Part shown: piece by piece, positions 25,780 to 36,608 of the stretch
Layout of the letters: the number at the start of each line of letters is the position of its first letter
How positions within the stretch are numbered: the stretch's first letter is position 1
Origin: Sclerotinia nivalis
Taxonomy: Eukaryota; Ascomycota; Leotiomycetes; Helotiales; Sclerotiniaceae
Reading direction: 5' to 3'
DNA: 64,000 nt
NCBI GenBank assembly: GCA_029531795.1
Contig: JAPEIS010000004.1
Coordinates: 1,302,001-1,366,000, forward strand
Translations under genes and position numbers: made by a program
Notes under the pieces: generated by a model
What the model was told of the DNA's origin: nothing
Databases searched by the model: none
The model's input: only the letters and a program-made list of their open reading frames with translations

Positions 25780-26897
25780 TTACCCATATTTCCTCACTTC
25801 CATTTCCCCCTCTACCCTCTCTTTCTCATCTTGCCCACCCCTCCCACAAAAACCCAAAACCACCACAACCAGCGCAACTAACCATATAATCCAAAACGAA
25901 TGCAAGAACAGCGCATACAGATTTCCGATTTTCGAATACCGTTTATAATTACTGGATGCTGAGGATGAGGATGGGGATGAGGAAGTTGTGATGATTCTTC
26001 GTGCGAGATAGGTGAGGGAGGTTAGATAGATGGCGGGGATGAGGTAGATGGTTGTTTGGAACTGGGGGTGGGGTTAGTTTCGTTTGGTTTGGGGGGGGGT
26101 TGGTTTGGGTTTGAGTTTGACTTTTTGTGGGATGGGGAATGATGGGAGGGGATGTGAGGGGATGGGATGGGATGGGATGTGTATACGTACACCGAGGAAA
26201 TATATTAATTTCGCGTAGAGACTTTTACCTGTTCGGAGAAAAGAACGAATGAAGAGGTAGGTAAGCAGAATTTAGATGTGGATTCCGATGTAGTAGAAGG
26301 AGAAGGCTGCAGCTGTTAGACTATGGAAGAGATGGAGGTCGGTATCTGAGGCGCGGATCTTGGTTGCGGAGACGACGTAGCCGATTGCTGGATGGGGGGT
26401 TGCGAAGTTAGATTTTGTTTTTGTTTTTGGTCTTGTGTTTATTTTTATTGCACGGCGTGACGGAAAGAAGTTGAGAAAAGAGAAAGGAGTAAGAAACCAA
26501 AAAGATATAAAGTATAATAAAATATAAAAATAAAAATCTTACGATTAAAATCCAAATGACACCCCTCCCCATCCGGCGCATACACATCCTTACTCACCCC
26601 ACCATCCCCCCCATCCCCCGCATAAACACAATATTGGAACACATAAATCTTGTACGTAATATCTGGCCCCACGATATCGAGCAGAGAATTGTTGGGGCCG
26701 GGAAATTGGTAGAAGAGGGATATGAGGATGAGGATGATTGTTAGGAGGGAGGTGCTGATGGTGATGTAGAGACTGTGTGCGTATTTTTGGTTATGGGGGG
26801 TGCTTTGGGAGGGGGAGGGGGAGGGGGAGCGGGATTGTGAGTGGGATGGGAGTTTAGAGCGGAGGCTGGAGTGAAATTTGCGTATGGTGGTTATCAT
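25780..26897 (-). pseudogene. SUR7/PalI-like four-TM membrane protein gene with an in-frame stop
   Basis: Exons 26897-26543, 26387-26191 and 26061-25780 keep one frame from ATG to the final TAA at 25782-25780, except for a TAA at 26274-26272. That stop lies in the second transmembrane segment (YYIGIHI, stop, ILLTYLF). Coding character continues past it through TM3 (TTIYLIPAIYLTSL), TM4 (FWIIWLVALVVVVLG) and a charged tail. Without the stop the product would be about 277 aa. Introns start GTAAGA and GTACGT and end CAG. Intron phases (1, then 0) match the intact paralogue 373 bp upstream, and both share the loop motif TYKIY...YCV. It is either a recent nonsense allele or a sequence error, or an unseen splice removes the stop. 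As read, translation ends after about 156 residues with only one full TM segment. Confidence 0.72.
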
Positions 26898-27270
26898 GGT
26901 TTGTTTTGGATGTGGGGTGTTGGTTGGGATATGTGATTTGTGTTGTCTGGTTTGTTGAGGTCTGGGGGAAATGTAAATGGTGAAGGAGTAGAATAGAAAG
27001 CTATGAAGTGAGAACTTTATGAAGGCTTCTCGAAGCTAATAGAATATGGATTGCAAATCATGATTCATGAAAAGTTATGGCTTGTATCTAAAGTGTTTCC
27101 GACTCCTTCGAGTCATCCTGGACATAATTATTCATTTAAGAAAATCAAGAAAATAAAAGTAATGACTTGTATTTAGCATGTATCTGACTCAAAAAAGTCA
27201 TCCTAGATGTAAGTGTTCGACCAAAATGTAGAAGAAAAGAAAAAGAATTACAGTATCGCCACAAACCATT
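26898..27270. other. Spacer between the two SUR7-like paralogues
   Basis: 373 bp holding the 5' flank of the interrupted copy and the 3' flank of the intact copy. It contains the two 51-nt repeats described next. Confidence 0.6.
27077..27212. repeat. Pair of 51-nt imperfect direct repeats with small dyads
   Basis: 27077-27127 and 27162-27212 align without gaps at 36 of 51 positions. Both begin ATG(G/A)CTTGTAT and share a GTCATCCT stretch. Each has a short inverted repeat at the same place: GACTC-CTTC-GAGTC in the first copy and TGACT-CAAAAA-AGTCA in the second, which contains TGACTCA. Function is unknown. Confidence 0.75.
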
Positions 27271-28721
27271 TCAAACCTCTCCTCCCTTAAGTCGTTTTCT
27301 TTCTTCATCTTTTCCTTGTTCTGTATTTACCTTCTTGGACCGACTCTCGAGTTGCTTGCGATGAATTCGCTGTTGGGCAGGATCTGGTATGGAATAACCA
27401 TCATACCCATGATGAGGCATACCATAACGAGGCATATCCAACTCCTCATCGCTATTTCTAGCAGGGCCAAGCTCAGCAGCTTCAGCAGGAGTACTACAAA
27501 CTTTTGTATCTCCATCCAGAGGTTCTTTCGCAGCGGCTTCCGAAGCCTTAGCTTCGGCTTCTAGAGCCCGGAGCTCCCGTCGAGCACGTCGTCGCTTGAT
27601 GCATATTGTTGTTGGTATGATGAGGATATTGAGAAGAAGTATAATCCAGAAGAGATGCGCGATAAGGAGGTAGAGAAATCCGGGTGCGATGGATATGTTT
27701 AAAGTTGATTTGGAGAGATTGATGGCTTGAGTGAGGATGTAGATGGTGTGGTAGCAGAGATAGGTTTGCAGTGTTGCAAGGGTGGCAAAACAAGCGGTGA
27801 AGATCTAGGATGTGACTTGTTAGGGGTTTTTAATTGGGTTCGAGTGGATTGTTAAATTGGATGGGAAGGGGTAGCGAGAACTTACGGAAAGTACGAGAAT
27901 AAGTGTTTTTTTGTGAGGAGTAGTGGTAGCACCGAACCACCAGATGAATAAACCAGCAAAAATGAGCAAGAGAAAAATAGCGACGACGTATGAAGCGAAA
28001 GCTGGATATGCATAGTGTTGAAAGAGATCGTGTATCTCCTGAATGGGGCCGGGAATATCGGGTCTAGGAAGAGGAGGTGTGAATGTTGAGTTGAGGGAAA
28101 GGAGTATGTGTTCGGCTAATGCTGTGTAAAGAAGAAGGTCTTTGTTATACGACCGCATGATAAATAAATGAACATCGGAAAGGTTATACCTTGTTTTGTT
28201 TGATGGCAACTATCCGTTACATTCACATATTTACCAGCTTCAGCCGCAACACCCGAAACACAATAATACCATAGATATATCTTATAGGTAAAATCATCCC
28301 CACCTCCATTTGTTGCATTCAGGCTTCCAGTGGTCTTGCCAGGGGTAGCCGAAGCCGTGGTGAGCGTAAGGAGTTGAAGTGCTTCTTGATGATAACACGC
28401 AAAAACAAGTCCAGGAATCAAGAGGAGAGTTGTGAAAGTAAAAGCGCTGAGGGTGGAGAAATAGGAAACGCAATTTTTGGCTTCGTGCCATATTCGAGAC
28501 ATACCTCCTCCTCGTGTGACGACTTTGGCTTTCGGTTCCTCTTCAAGATCTGTGCTTTCTTGTAATTGAGGGGTACCGCATTCATCTTTCGCCGGATTTA
28601 GAGCAGTTTTTTCGGCTTGCTCCTGCTCCTGTTGGAGTTTCGTGTGAAATTCCTCTGCTGGCTTTAGACCTTCTTGGGCTTCTTTGATGCTGTCGAGAAC
28701 TTTGGTGTAGTTAACCATCAT
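27271..28721 (-). CDS. SUR7/PalI-like four-TM membrane protein, intact paralogue
   Basis: Exons 28721-28190, 28121-27886 and 27804-27271 give 433 aa. Introns start GTATAA and GTAAGT and end CAG and TAG. Residues 1-80 are hydrophilic and Glu/Lys/Gln-rich. TM1 is at about 88-110 (AFTFTTLLLIPGLVFACY). An outside loop follows with YKIYLWYYCVSG and a second Cys, a claudin-like arrangement. TM2 is around SYVVAIFLLLIFAGLFIWW, TM3 around ACFATLATLQTYLCY and TM4 around YLLIAHLFWIILLLNILII. The tail of about 110 residues is charged. SUR7/PalI proteins sit in plasma-membrane domains or pH sensing; assignment to the family rests on topology and loop pattern and is moderate. It may start further upstream through a CAG acceptor at 28731-28733. 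Confidence 0.8.
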
Positions 28722-29345
28722 GCGAGCCACTGTATTTATTTGGCTACTCGGAACTAACGCGCGGGGATGAGAGATAGTTGTTAAGGAGAAGAGAGTATGG
28801 AACAGGATTTAAAAGATTTATGGCACAGAGCTTGATCCTCCATAATTGGATTGTAATATACGGAGACATTTTGGAGTCCGCATTATCCCGAGTAGGGAAA
28901 TTAAACACCGAGGTATTCGCTCTTTACTCGATCTGGAAGCCTGTGTAATAGTGGCATATTGTAATGCGTGCAGGTGTTGGTGAATCGAAATGGAGGCAAA
29001 TATTAAATATGTAGAGTTTTCAATCAGAAGACGAGGGGGAGGGAATAGCGTGACATATTTCGCGATGATGTGATGCGATGTCTGGTGAATAAATTGGTCA
29101 CAGTAGAGCTTCAGGTAACTGTTGGTGTAGAGACTAATTACCATCTTTCTGTTGGTATGTATCAATGATTGTTGCAATGCAATATCTCCCATCCTTTAAG
29201 GGACAGGAAAAGAAAACGGTCTCTACTGCACAGATCGAATTCGTTGCCAGATCTCAGCATCCTAAACCAGGGTCAATTCGTGCTCATTCTTCACTAAGAG
29301 AATGGCGAATACATATAATCTTGTCTTAAATTAATGTTTGTACAA
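28722..29345. other. Spacer between the SUR7-like gene and RRP43
   Basis: 624 bp between two genes on the same strand: 3' flank of RRP43 and promoter of the SUR7-like gene. No gene is seen. Confidence 0.55.
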
Positions 29346-30380
29346 TTATCCACTTAGCAATGGACTTAATTCATGCCATCTTGTCTCGGCTAACTCCAGA
29401 ATGTGCTTCATCTCGTCCCTTCCAACGGTTGTTCCGCCAACTTTCGACAATCCCATTATTTTTGGCTTGTCTGCTTCACAATCAACGACCATAGTGATAG
29501 ACTCATCGCATAATCCTTCTTCAAATGTGTCCGGATCCACCAAGACCCAATATTTCTTATCTTTTCCGCGCTTCTGCTCTTTTGCCTTGAATACCAAACA
29601 TGTGACAGCAACTGGCAGTCCTCTCAAATTAAGTCTCTTCGATAAAGATATCTCATCATCACAAAGTATCATCTCCCGATCTACGTCCCAATGTGCCTTT
29701 GGTAATCTCACATTCCTTAAAGCGGATACAACTGCGGCCCAAGCAGCATCAAATGGGTTTCCATCAAGTGAAATGAATAAAATGTCGATGTATAAAGTCC
29801 AAAATGCCTTCACTTCGGGCCCAACGCTCTCTGGTTCTTCATCATCTTCCATTCTATCCTGTTCGCTCAGATCTGGTGGCTGATACCAAATCCTCAAATC
29901 CTCATCATCTACCATGCGCGAACTGTGTAATAATGAATATATCCTCGTGCTTAAACTTTGCGCCAATGTAGTCGGTGGCTGACCAGGTAAGAATGCAGGC
30001 GAACATCCTGTAGCTAGCTCAATGTTTGGAACTAGTAAATCCAATTCTTTTGCTTCATTGTACCCAGGTCGCGACGAGGGAGCGGTAGTAGATTTGTCGA
30101 CTCGGTAGGTTCCAACATTGCTGGCAAGCAGAATTTCACCTCGGACTCCGCAGACGACGGCTGTATCTCCTATACGTACGACTGCGCTACCCTCAGCATG
30201 AGTGAGTGAGCCGGTATTGATGTGTGGGCCGCGAAATTGAGTTGGCGATCGACCATTTGCGCGTTTAGATGAATTAGTTGGAGAGCTTGGTTGGAGATGT
30301 GCGAGGAGATATGGATGAGGAGAGAGCTTCGCAAAAGTTTCCCGAGGAAACGAGAGTGTGGGTTGAACTGTAGATGTCAT
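29346..30380 (-). CDS. rrp43: Exosome complex component RRP43
   Basis: A single exon of 344 codons with an ATG at 30380-30378. It is an RNase PH-fold subunit of the exosome ring. FPRETFAKLSPHPYLLAHL at residues 11-29 leads in, then RSPTQFRGPHINTGSLTHAEGS and VVRIGDTAVVCGVRGEIL (about 44-83). PNIELATGCSP, a shared RNase PH-fold stretch, follows near residue 115. The C-terminal half has DILFISLDGNPFDAAWAAVVSAL and MVVDCEADKPKIMGLSKVGG. Family members of this type lack phosphorolytic residues and serve as structural subunits. An acidic insert (EQDRMEDDEEPES) lies near residue 175. It acts in 3'-5' RNA processing in nucleus and cytoplasm. Confidence 0.95.
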   Translation of the reverse strand: MTSTVQPTLSFPRETFAKLSPHPYLLAHLQPSSPTNSSKRANGRSPTQFRGPHINTGSLTHAEGSAVVRIGDTAVVCGVRGEILLASNVGTYRVDKSTTAPSSRPGYNEAKELDLLVPNIELATGCSPAFLPGQPPTTLAQSLSTRIYSLLHSSRMVDDEDLRIWYQPPDLSEQDRMEDDEEPESVGPEVKAFWTLYIDILFISLDGNPFDAAWAAVVSALRNVRLPKAHWDVDREMILCDDEISLSKRLNLRGLPVAVTCLVFKAKEQKRGKDKKYWVLVDPDTFEEGLCDESITMVVDCEADKPKIMGLSKVGGTTVGRDEMKHILELAETRWHELSPLLSG

Positions 30381-32793
30381 TGTTGGATGTTTTTATTATT
30401 TACCTGCTCGTATTGATGATCACGAGGCGGAACCTTGAGTTTATGAGTTGAATGTCATCGGCTGAACTTTTTTTTCTTTTTGGAGCTAAAAATGTTAGTT
30501 GCGGGTAGCCGTGTAATATTAGCCAATTAAAGGACAGCTGAAGACAAGGCTGAAAAATCTTCCGTGCTCGCCTCGGGCTGCCAGAGAAATTCATGTCACG
30601 CAGTACCGAGAGCCTTCGGCGCAGTGTGATACTCGTATCTTGCCTTACCACCCACATTTTTATTCATTTAAAGGTCAAAGCTGGATACATACCTCATATT
30701 CCGTTGAAAGAGAAGCCCTTGTTGAATTTTGTGCCTGCAACAAATAAATGAGGGTGTGCATTTGTCTCAATTGTCCCCACTTGAGCAGCGCAGACCAACC
30801 TTGGTGGAGGCGAAATGGAGGTCGAGGACTGAGCGCGGGCTGGAAGTTCTGATGGGTCTATTGAAGTTCTGTTTGCAGACGTAATCTCAACTGAGTACAA
30901 TCAAACTTTCTCTCAATCACAAAGTTTGTCTCATGGCTTCTGACTTTGATAGAAAGCCGACTGTCATTAAACTGCCGATCAATCAGTCCGGAGATATTAC
31001 TGATAAGCGCTTTCCATCTTCGTTCAATGGTATTGGGGGGGGAGAATATTCCATTTCAAGATATAGTACTTGGAACTATAGGCAATTTATCGGAGGATCT
31101 GGCTATATCGAGTCAATATCAAATAGCTCATGGTTATGTAAGTCTATTCTTTCGGGATTTGAGGATCATACGCGCATATTGCCCAAAACTGGAAAGCCAT
31201 TGTTATCGTCTTTGTGATAACGAAAATGTGACGAGGTGGAGAAGCTTTAATGAATTGTGAGGGGTTCAACAAGTTGTATCTTAGCTTGCTCCAATGGCCC
31301 TAATGTCGGGATCTCATCAACGTTCAGTGTTAATCTTACGAGTCGTTTGGAGATGATAATTGGGCGACGGCAATGTTACTTTCGATCAGGAAATCGAAAT
31401 TTATCCTGCAGATGGTTGTACGACTTGCCGAGCCGGGGATATTGCAACTTACAGGGCCCCTTTCAGCAGCTAAAATATAAGCGAGGCAATCAACGTGCGT
31501 GTGTTAGCGCTCCCATGCACTGCAACCTTCAAAAACATCCATCACAGACAATGATTGGTTGATGCCACCAGAGGAATCATCACAAATTTGCAAAATTGAA
31601 CAATCACGTTTTTTATTGTCTCATTAGAGAAAGCCATCCTTGAAGTTTGACTGGCCAATTCCTTTCGGGCTATAGGAAAAATCTTGATCTTGACTTTGTT
31701 CAACAACGCCCATTCAGCATGTACCCTCGGCCATGCATGCGTATCACACTCCTCTGTGTTCACCCATCGCAATAAGATGGTGCTGCAAGAATTTTTTCCT
31801 TCCCTTTCTGTTGGGCATGAAGCAAAATTGCAACAGTCATATTGGATAACACGGACTGCTGAAGAACGTGAAGGAGATTGAAATGTCTTCATGTAAGCAT
31901 CGTTGTTATTAACTCATCTTGAGTCATCTACGCACGTCCTCCACATTCTTCAGTCTGTATATCATTCGTTAGGCGGGAACCACTTGCATGGTATTCGATA
32001 ACGGAAACCGCGGCATCTCCCTTGATCAAGAAAGGGCATATCCGCTTCGGGGTCCAAATCTTCGACTCGCCGCTATCATCCTAGGAGTGGCGCGACCAAT
32101 ACCATTATAGAACAAACCGCAATTTTTGCCAACGAGAGCAATAACATAAACACTACGCCCCATCAATTTCACATTGCCACCCATCATATCAGAGTATAAG
32201 GGAAAGTCGAGTTTCTCGCCTTGAATCTGCTAACCCCTTGTCTTTTTGGAGGCCTTTCGGTTCCGGGTGTGTGCATATCTCGAGGTGATCGGATGCAATA
32301 AATCAGTGGTTGCAGGTGACGAGGTGACGGATTTAATCCACCTGCAGGAACACTGTGGACCTTGGCGTACTAATCATCGGCCATTCCCCACACCGATATT
32401 CTTGCGATATATCAGACTTTATCCGGAGAAGCTGCTGTCGTATAGACTTTGGTCGAGTTCTGTTATAACATTTTATCATCATTATCACTCGCTCAAGTCT
32501 CTTGTGTCGACTGAGGGATCCGGAATTCCTCTTCATCCTACAGACTCGGCATCTTTTACGACACAATTAATTAGATGCCGCTACGATTTTCAAGACCCGA
32601 TGTTCATCATATATACTAGAGTCATCCAATTGGGGTCTCCACCACTTTGAATTCGATCTGGCATCCTTTGGATATACTCTGCTCGGCCAAGTGCAAGTCG
32701 ACACATATCGAACTCTAACTCGATTTTGGTCAAATAAAACTTCACCTCGGACATCGAATATCTTTGGAGATTTGATCCGCCTCCGAGTCCATA
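30381..32793. other. 2.4 kb divergent region between RRP43 and the ferric reductase gene
   Basis: Both promoters should lie here. A 116-codon open frame on the minus strand (31892-31542) starts with ATG but has no recognisable domain. The strand at 30900-30670 shows splice-like sites (CAAG/GTTGGT, TTGCAG, GAG/GTATGT) and might carry a short spliced gene, but I could not build a convincing product. Confidence 0.45.
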
Positions 32794-35598
32794 ATGATTG
32801 ATTTTACATCAGAGGGAACATCTGTTGTGGGGGCTGCGTCACAGACCGTTAAGGATCTTGCCAAACGGATATATATCCCACTCACGGCCACTAGTCCTCC
32901 TGGCTTGGTCGCAGCTAATACCCTGGATCCATGGAAGAAAGCTGGGAAATATGCATTAGCATGGACTTATTTTCCGGTGATTTTAGTTTGCCTAGTCGCA
33001 ATAACTAGAGCATATCATCTTTGGACGGACAAGCTGCGACAAGCATACCACAAAAATGAAGTCGAGAAACAATTAGTACGCTACTACCAGCAACAGCAAG
33101 ATGAATACACAATGTCAAATACCCATACTGGAGAATCAGAACAGCAATTCTTTCCGGCATCGACTCTTAATGAGAAACCATTTATTGCTGTCACAAAAGG
33201 GTCACATTGGTCGTCAATACCATTAATAAACGATACACTAGCATTGTTTAGATGGGTATTCTATCGTCCAATTCCAGAGCTTCGATACAAGAAAAAACTT
33301 ATCACCGCGTTTCCCTCTTTGGCGGTCTTTGCATTACTAATAATCGGCCTAATTTTTGTCACGCTCCAGTGTTTCTTACCCCAGCCGCTCTATTGGGAAA
33401 GCATTCGATATGGATCTCCCCCACTGGCTATCAGGGCAGGAATGATGTCTGTGGCGATAACTCCATGGTTAATTGCCACGGCCATGAAGTCCAATCTAAT
33501 CTCATGGATAACAGGAATAGGTCATGATCGACTAGGCGTCTTTCATCGATGGGGAGGCTACTTGTGTCTCTTCCTGGCCCTCGTGCACACAATCCCCTTT
33601 TACGTACAGCCTGTATGGGATGATGGAGGTATGACAGTTTTTGGCAAACTTTTCCCAGCAAGCCGTGGTATTATCTATGGGACTGGAATCGCTTGCCTGG
33701 TACCACTCGGATGGCTCGTTATTGGGTCATTGCCAATCGTTCGAAGACTTGCATATGAACTATTCGTCGTTCTCCATATCCCAGCAGCCGTAGTTTATGT
33801 GGGCATGTTGTTTTGGCACACTAATAATTACCTTACCTCCTGGAGCTACCTTTACGCAACCGTCGCCATCTGGGCTTTGGCTTATCTCACGCGTATCGGC
33901 AATTTGAACTGGTCAAAGCCATGGAGAAACTCTTTTTTGATTGGTGACGAGGCTGCTATCACTTTGATGGCAGAGAACGCAATCAAGGTAACTGTTCCAA
34001 CACAGATGACATGGAGGCCTGGTCAATACGTCTACCTCCGTATGCCCGGGATCTCAGTGTTCGAAAACCACCCTTTTACCATCTCTTCTCTCTGCAGTGA
34101 AGACTTCCCATCCGAGTACGGCGAGCAATATAGGGATTGTACTGTGGTATTCAGACCATTTGGAGGGTTCACTAAGAAAGTCCTTGAGACTGCTACTCAC
34201 AACGGCCCATTCAAAACATATCGCGCTTATTTGGATGGACCATACGGCGGTATGCAACGAGAACTTGCTGCGTTCGACACTGTTATTCTTTTCGCTGGCG
34301 GGAGTGGCATCACAGCTATCGTTTCACATCTACTAAACTTGATTAAGAGAATGAGGGATGGGAAAGCAGTCACTCAGAAGATTGAAGTTGTATGGGCATT
34401 GAAGAGGCTTGAATCCATGGATTGGTTTAAGGAAGAGCTTAGGATCTGCAGAGAATACGCACCGCCTGACACTATTAATTGCCAATTCTTTGTGACGACG
34501 GCAAAGAGATACGCAAAGGTAGATGTTGCTGGACGAGCTCAAAGACCGTTGAGCACGGCATTTCACGACAAGTTAGACGGTTTTGTTGCAGGTATTGCAT
34601 CTAAACGGAACTCGGCTCTCATTCGTGATGAAGCTCAGGGCAATGAAGAGAGGGAAAGGGAATTGAGAAGGGAGGATGAAGATGCTATAACATCTTTACC
34701 ACATTCGAAACACCTACAGCCAAGACTACACCCTAATGTACAGACCTCATTTCCTCCACCACCAACGACAGAGTCAAAATCAAAGAACTCGGAGAAGACA
34801 CGTTCTCTGTTGGCAGCATTATCCCCAGATTCTCACGAGGCCACTCGAAAATTCTTGTCGCCTCTAGGTTTGGCTACCAAAGCACAAAGTGATTCCAAAG
34901 AATCATTCCACTTTCCAGTACCCCCACAAAAGCTAGATGTTCCTCATTTCCAATACGCTCCGCCCTCAGCCAATCCTAATCGAGCTAGCTTCATTCCTGA
35001 TACAGCACGCAATAGCTATAATCCTCAGGACCATGTTGACGACCCTGCAGAGGTGTACAATCCTGATATGCAATCCTCGGAAGAAGGTCGGCTCTCAGAA
35101 CAATTCGCACCTCGAGAGTACGCACCCACACCTCCAGCAAAAGACACACCAAAGATGTCAAATGAGATAGAGGCCATGCCTTCTTTAAAACCCCCACAAC
35201 CCGCTCATTTGCGACAAAAGTCCGAGGAATTAAAGCTCCAGATTCCACAGTCAAATTTCCAACAAAGCATCAGGGATCCAACCTTTGACTTTGGCTTCGC
35301 ATCAACACCTACTTTGTTCCAAAAGAATCTCATGCGTTTTGCATTTGTTGCGCCCAAGAAAAAGGAGGGCTGGACTACTGAGTATGGTCGTCCTGATCTA
35401 GGATATATGTTGAAGGAGATGGCCACTGGAGGGCCTGATGGACATGGTATATTCGGGAGGAGGACGTGCGTCTTCGTTTGCGGTCCTCCTGAAATGCGTA
35501 TCAATGTAGCAACTACGGTGGCGAAGCTGCAAGCGGATATTTGGGGCGATGACAGTAAAGACGAGATTTTCTTACATACGGAGAATTATGCTATTTAA
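32794..35598 (+). CDS. Ferric reductase / NADPH oxidase-like flavocytochrome
   Basis: A single exon of 934 codons. It has an N-terminal TM segment near residue 50 (YALAWTYFPVILVCLVAI), then a ferric-reductase TM domain at about 165-370. Candidate haem histidines are in FHRWGGYLCLFLALVH (about 250-265) and LHIPAAVVYVGMLFWH (about 327-342). FAD binding is shown by NHPFTISS (about residue 426) and NADPH binding by LFAGGSGITAI (about 498). The last NAD-binding strand FVCGPPEMR is near residue 895. Between these, about 250 residues (600-850) are low-complexity, charged and Pro/Ser-rich, an unusually long insertion. It should move electrons across the plasma membrane to reduce Fe(III) chelates. The type is more ferric-reductase than Nox, judged by length and layout. 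Confidence 0.9.
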   Translation: MIDFTSEGTSVVGAASQTVKDLAKRIYIPLTATSPPGLVAANTLDPWKKAGKYALAWTYFPVILVCLVAITRAYHLWTDKLRQAYHKNEVEKQLVRYYQQQQDEYTMSNTHTGESEQQFFPASTLNEKPFIAVTKGSHWSSIPLINDTLALFRWVFYRPIPELRYKKKLITAFPSLAVFALLIIGLIFVTLQCFLPQPLYWESIRYGSPPLAIRAGMMSVAITPWLIATAMKSNLISWITGIGHDRLGVFHRWGGYLCLFLALVHTIPFYVQPVWDDGGMTVFGKLFPASRGIIYGTGIACLVPLGWLVIGSLPIVRRLAYELFVVLHIPAAVVYVGMLFWHTNNYLTSWSYLYATVAIWALAYLTRIGNLNWSKPWRNSFLIGDEAAITLMAENAIKVTVPTQMTWRPGQYVYLRMPGISVFENHPFTISSLCSEDFPSEYGEQYRDCTVVFRPFGGFTKKVLETATHNGPFKTYRAYLDGPYGGMQRELAAFDTVILFAGGSGITAIVSHLLNLIKRMRDGKAVTQKIEVVWALKRLESMDWFKEELRICREYAPPDTINCQFFVTTAKRYAKVDVAGRAQRPLSTAFHDKLDGFVAGIASKRNSALIRDEAQGNEERERELRREDEDAITSLPHSKHLQPRLHPNVQTSFPPPPTTESKSKNSEKTRSLLAALSPDSHEATRKFLSPLGLATKAQSDSKESFHFPVPPQKLDVPHFQYAPPSANPNRASFIPDTARNSYNPQDHVDDPAEVYNPDMQSSEEGRLSEQFAPREYAPTPPAKDTPKMSNEIEAMPSLKPPQPAHLRQKSEELKLQIPQSNFQQSIRDPTFDFGFASTPTLFQKNLMRFAFVAPKKKEGWTTEYGRPDLGYMLKEMATGGPDGHGIFGRRTCVFVCGPPEMRINVATTVAKLQADIWGDDSKDEIFLHTENYAI

Positions 35599-36608
35599 TT
35601 GGGGTTTATTCGTGGGCGTGTTGAATGTATGAACTGGACGTTCAAACAATCAGTAAATATTTAAGTCTGACGGTGTTATGGGTCAAAGGGAGAGAGCCAG
35701 AATCCCAAAAAATTTATACCAACGGCATTAAGGCGGGAAATTGTGGGCATCTCTATTTGGAGTTATCACCCCAACTATTTTTTGTAATTCATCATAGGCT
35801 CATCATTCGACACTGTTATAATCTCAAACAATTAATGATCACAGATAACAGATTCTTGAAGTGAAACATTTGCATTTGAAAGCTATATAAATTACCTGCC
35901 TGCAGTATATATCTGCGAGAAGACCGAAGCCATAGTAATGCAGTACAACAAGACCACTTCGGTAGACGGACGGCCGTTAAACCTGAATCTCCGACTACAA
36001 CAGACAGATGAAACGCTGTAGCAATATAGCCATGTCAATCAAGAACCAGCACAGCGTTTGTATTCCCTGAGGTTCCGAACCACGTCAATGTGTCTCGTTA
36101 TACTACGTATCGATAAACCTGCAGCATCTGCATCTGCCATTCGAGCACCGTAATATCTAGCTTTTAAAATTTCAAGTCCCGGATCGCACATGTTTCCCTT
36201 TGCCTGTCTGATAATAACTCAAGGTGCAGGATGAGATTCCAGCTTTTGGAGATATCCCGTCTGCCATTTGATATGTAGCAACCATTACGAACCGCTTCCT
36301 TCAGAACATAGTTTCCAGAGCAGTAGATACAGGACGCTGTATTGGTCTTTCGTCCAACTAGAAAGATCTACTGAAAGATCTTTCCATACGACCGCATCTT
36401 CATGAGGAATGCGAAGATTTGAATTGTGTCGGACGACTTGATGAGAGAAAGAAAAAAAGATTTCGTGAGAAATTTATCATAGTTTAAGAGATTGAGACGC
36501 TAAACCTAGTTTGGCTTAAAGAAGGTTTTAGCGATTGAGCTAGTAAGCTCAAGGGTAACCCACTAAGCCTCAATATAAATTGCACAAACTTTTCGTGATC
36601 GAAGTAAA
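35599..36608. other. Intergenic region upstream of the Rab escort gene
   Basis: 1.0 kb holding the 3' flank of the ferric reductase gene and the promoter of the next gene. An inverted pair AAAGATCT/AGATCTTT is at 36361-36382. No gene is seen. Confidence 0.55.
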
